Shown one piece after another: positions 5,463 through 6,366 of a DNA stretch of 6,366 bases. Below the pieces are notes generated by a model. That model was not told the DNA's origin. It was given only the letters and a program-made list of their open reading frames with translations, and did no database searches. Source of the stretch: Victivallales bacterium. GTDB taxonomy: Bacteria; Verrucomicrobiota; Lentisphaeria; Oligosphaerales; Oligosphaeraceae. Location of the stretch: contig JAFZZD010000222.1 in NCBI GenBank assembly GCA_017615955.1, positions 1 through 6,366 of the forward strand, written 5' to 3'. The translations under genes and the position numbers were made by a program. How positions within the stretch are numbered: position 1 is the first letter of the stretch; each line of letters begins with the position of its first letter.

Positions 5463-6353
5463 ATGTCCAAGATTGTATTGATAGACGCATATTCGCAGAT
5501 ATACCGCCTGTTTTTTGCCATGCGGATGCTGAATGACAGCCAGGGGCGTCCTGTCAACGCCCTGTTTGGAATGATGCGTCTTCTCATGCAGTTGGAGGAC
5601 AAGGCACCTTCCGATTTCGGTGCGCTGGTGTTTGACAAGGGCAAGCCCGTCCGCCGGGTGGAATTGTGTCCTGAATACAAGGCGCAGCGTCCTCCGATGC
5701 CTGATGACTTGCGTCGCCAGGTGGAACCCATCAAGGAATTGGCAAAGGCATTTGGGTGGAGCATCCTGATGCAGGAGGGACTGGAGGCGGACGACATAAT
5801 CGCGGCGGTCGCACGGCGGCGCGGCGATGCGGAGGTTGCCATCATCACCCATGACAAGGACATTGCACAACTCACTGCAGATGCTGGCATCATGTTGATG
5901 ACGCCCGAAAGCGGGAACACGTGGCAATGCACCGGCAGGGAAGGCACACGGGAGAAATTCGGCGTGGAACCAGAGCTGCTGGGGGACTATCTCGCCCTGG
6001 TGGGAGACACGGCGGACAACATAATTGGCGTTGCAGGCATAGGCCCCAAGACGGCGGCTTCAATGCTTAACCAATATGGCCCGCTGGCAGCAATTCTGGA
6101 AAATCCTGATGTGATTGAGAACAAGCGCATTGCGGCGAAAATCCAGGAGAACAAGGAACTCTTGCAGCGCAATATGAAGCTGGTGGCACTGGATGATGTG
6201 CTGCCAGAAGGTTGTGTCATGCCAGAGGGCATACGCCGCCGCAGGCCAGACTGGGACAAGGTCCTCCAGCTGGCGAAGGACAGCAACTTCAAATCCTTGT
6301 TTGCGGACATTGAGAAGCGCGGGGGCAGTTTCCAGCAGGAGACGTTTTTATAG
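5463..6353 (+). CDS. Stand-alone 5'-3' exonuclease (FEN / Pol I N-domain type)
   Basis: This 296-residue protein matches the 5'-nuclease domain of bacterial DNA polymerase I, which removes RNA primers and 5' flaps during lagging-strand synthesis and excision repair. Metal-binding acidic residues are in the expected places: D8 (LIDAY), D58 (VFD), E108/D110/D111 (GLEADD), D131/D133 (THDKD) and D182/D185 (GDTADN). The conserved helical-arch residues appear in EYKAQRPPMP (71-80). The helix-three-turn-helix DNA-binding motif is GVAGIGPKTA (189-198). The protein ends near residue 290, where Pol I would pass into its proofreading/polymerase part, so it is either a genuine single-domain exonuclease or the separate N-half of a split polA. 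I chose ATG 5463, not the TTG four codons upstream, because GGAG (5453-5456) lies six bases before it. The yebC terminator is directly upstream and no own promoter is visible. Confidence 0.93.
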   Translation: MSKIVLIDAYSQIYRLFFAMRMLNDSQGRPVNALFGMMRLLMQLEDKAPSDFGALVFDKGKPVRRVELCPEYKAQRPPMPDDLRRQVEPIKELAKAFGWSILMQEGLEADDIIAAVARRRGDAEVAIITHDKDIAQLTADAGIMLMTPESGNTWQCTGREGTREKFGVEPELLGDYLALVGDTADNIIGVAGIGPKTAASMLNQYGPLAAILENPDVIENKRIAAKIQENKELLQRNMKLVALDDVLPEGCVMPEGIRRRRPDWDKVLQLAKDSNFKSLFADIEKRGGSFQQETFL

Positions 6354-6366
6354 TGGACAGTGGACA

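Noticed and set aside
6353..6366. Direct repeat GTGGACA-GTGGACA and possible GTG start of a further gene
   Set aside because: Only 14 bases are visible before the edge; there is too little to call a gene or a repeat element.

Overview
The window looks like ordinary bacterial chromosome in two core segments, with a small accessory block between them. The organism is a bacterium with Shine-Dalgarno-type starts (AAGGAA, GGGGAG, GGAG), a CCA-encoding tRNA gene and GC content near 50 %. The proteins look Gram-negative-like. The style of the exonuclease and of the accessory genes would fit a host-associated member of the Planctomycetes-Verrucomicrobia-Lentisphaerae group, but that placement is an impression and was not tested.

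Layout. Bases 1 to about 187 hold a tandem array of 71-72 bp units, each able to form a very GC-rich hairpin; the array runs off the left edge. Next, on the minus strand, are prfC (peptide chain release factor 3) and rsmG (16S rRNA m7G527 methyltransferase), overlapping by ATGA and so probably one translationally coupled operon with its promoter near 2536-2563. A divergent intergenic region (2506-2752) follows, in which both sides carry the same element (TTATATT followed by ATCGCAATT).

The accessory block (2753-4253, plus strand) has three tightly packed small genes: a DUF3791-type protein, a DUF3990-type protein with ADP-ribosyltransferase-like features, and a second small helical protein. 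They overlap by 1 and 8 nt. After a 40-nt gap comes an unrecognised single-pass membrane protein. The trio is arranged like a toxin-antitoxin or defence-type module and is the most interesting part of the window.

The right half returns to core genes: a minus-strand tRNA-Val(GAC) with its own rho-independent terminator, then plus-strand yebC (YebC/TACO1 family), a strong terminator, and a stand-alone 5'-3' exonuclease of the FEN/Pol I N-domain type whose stop codon lies 13 nt from the right edge. The conserved genes share a translation theme (RF3, RsmG, tRNA-Val, YebC); the exonuclease belongs to DNA replication and repair.
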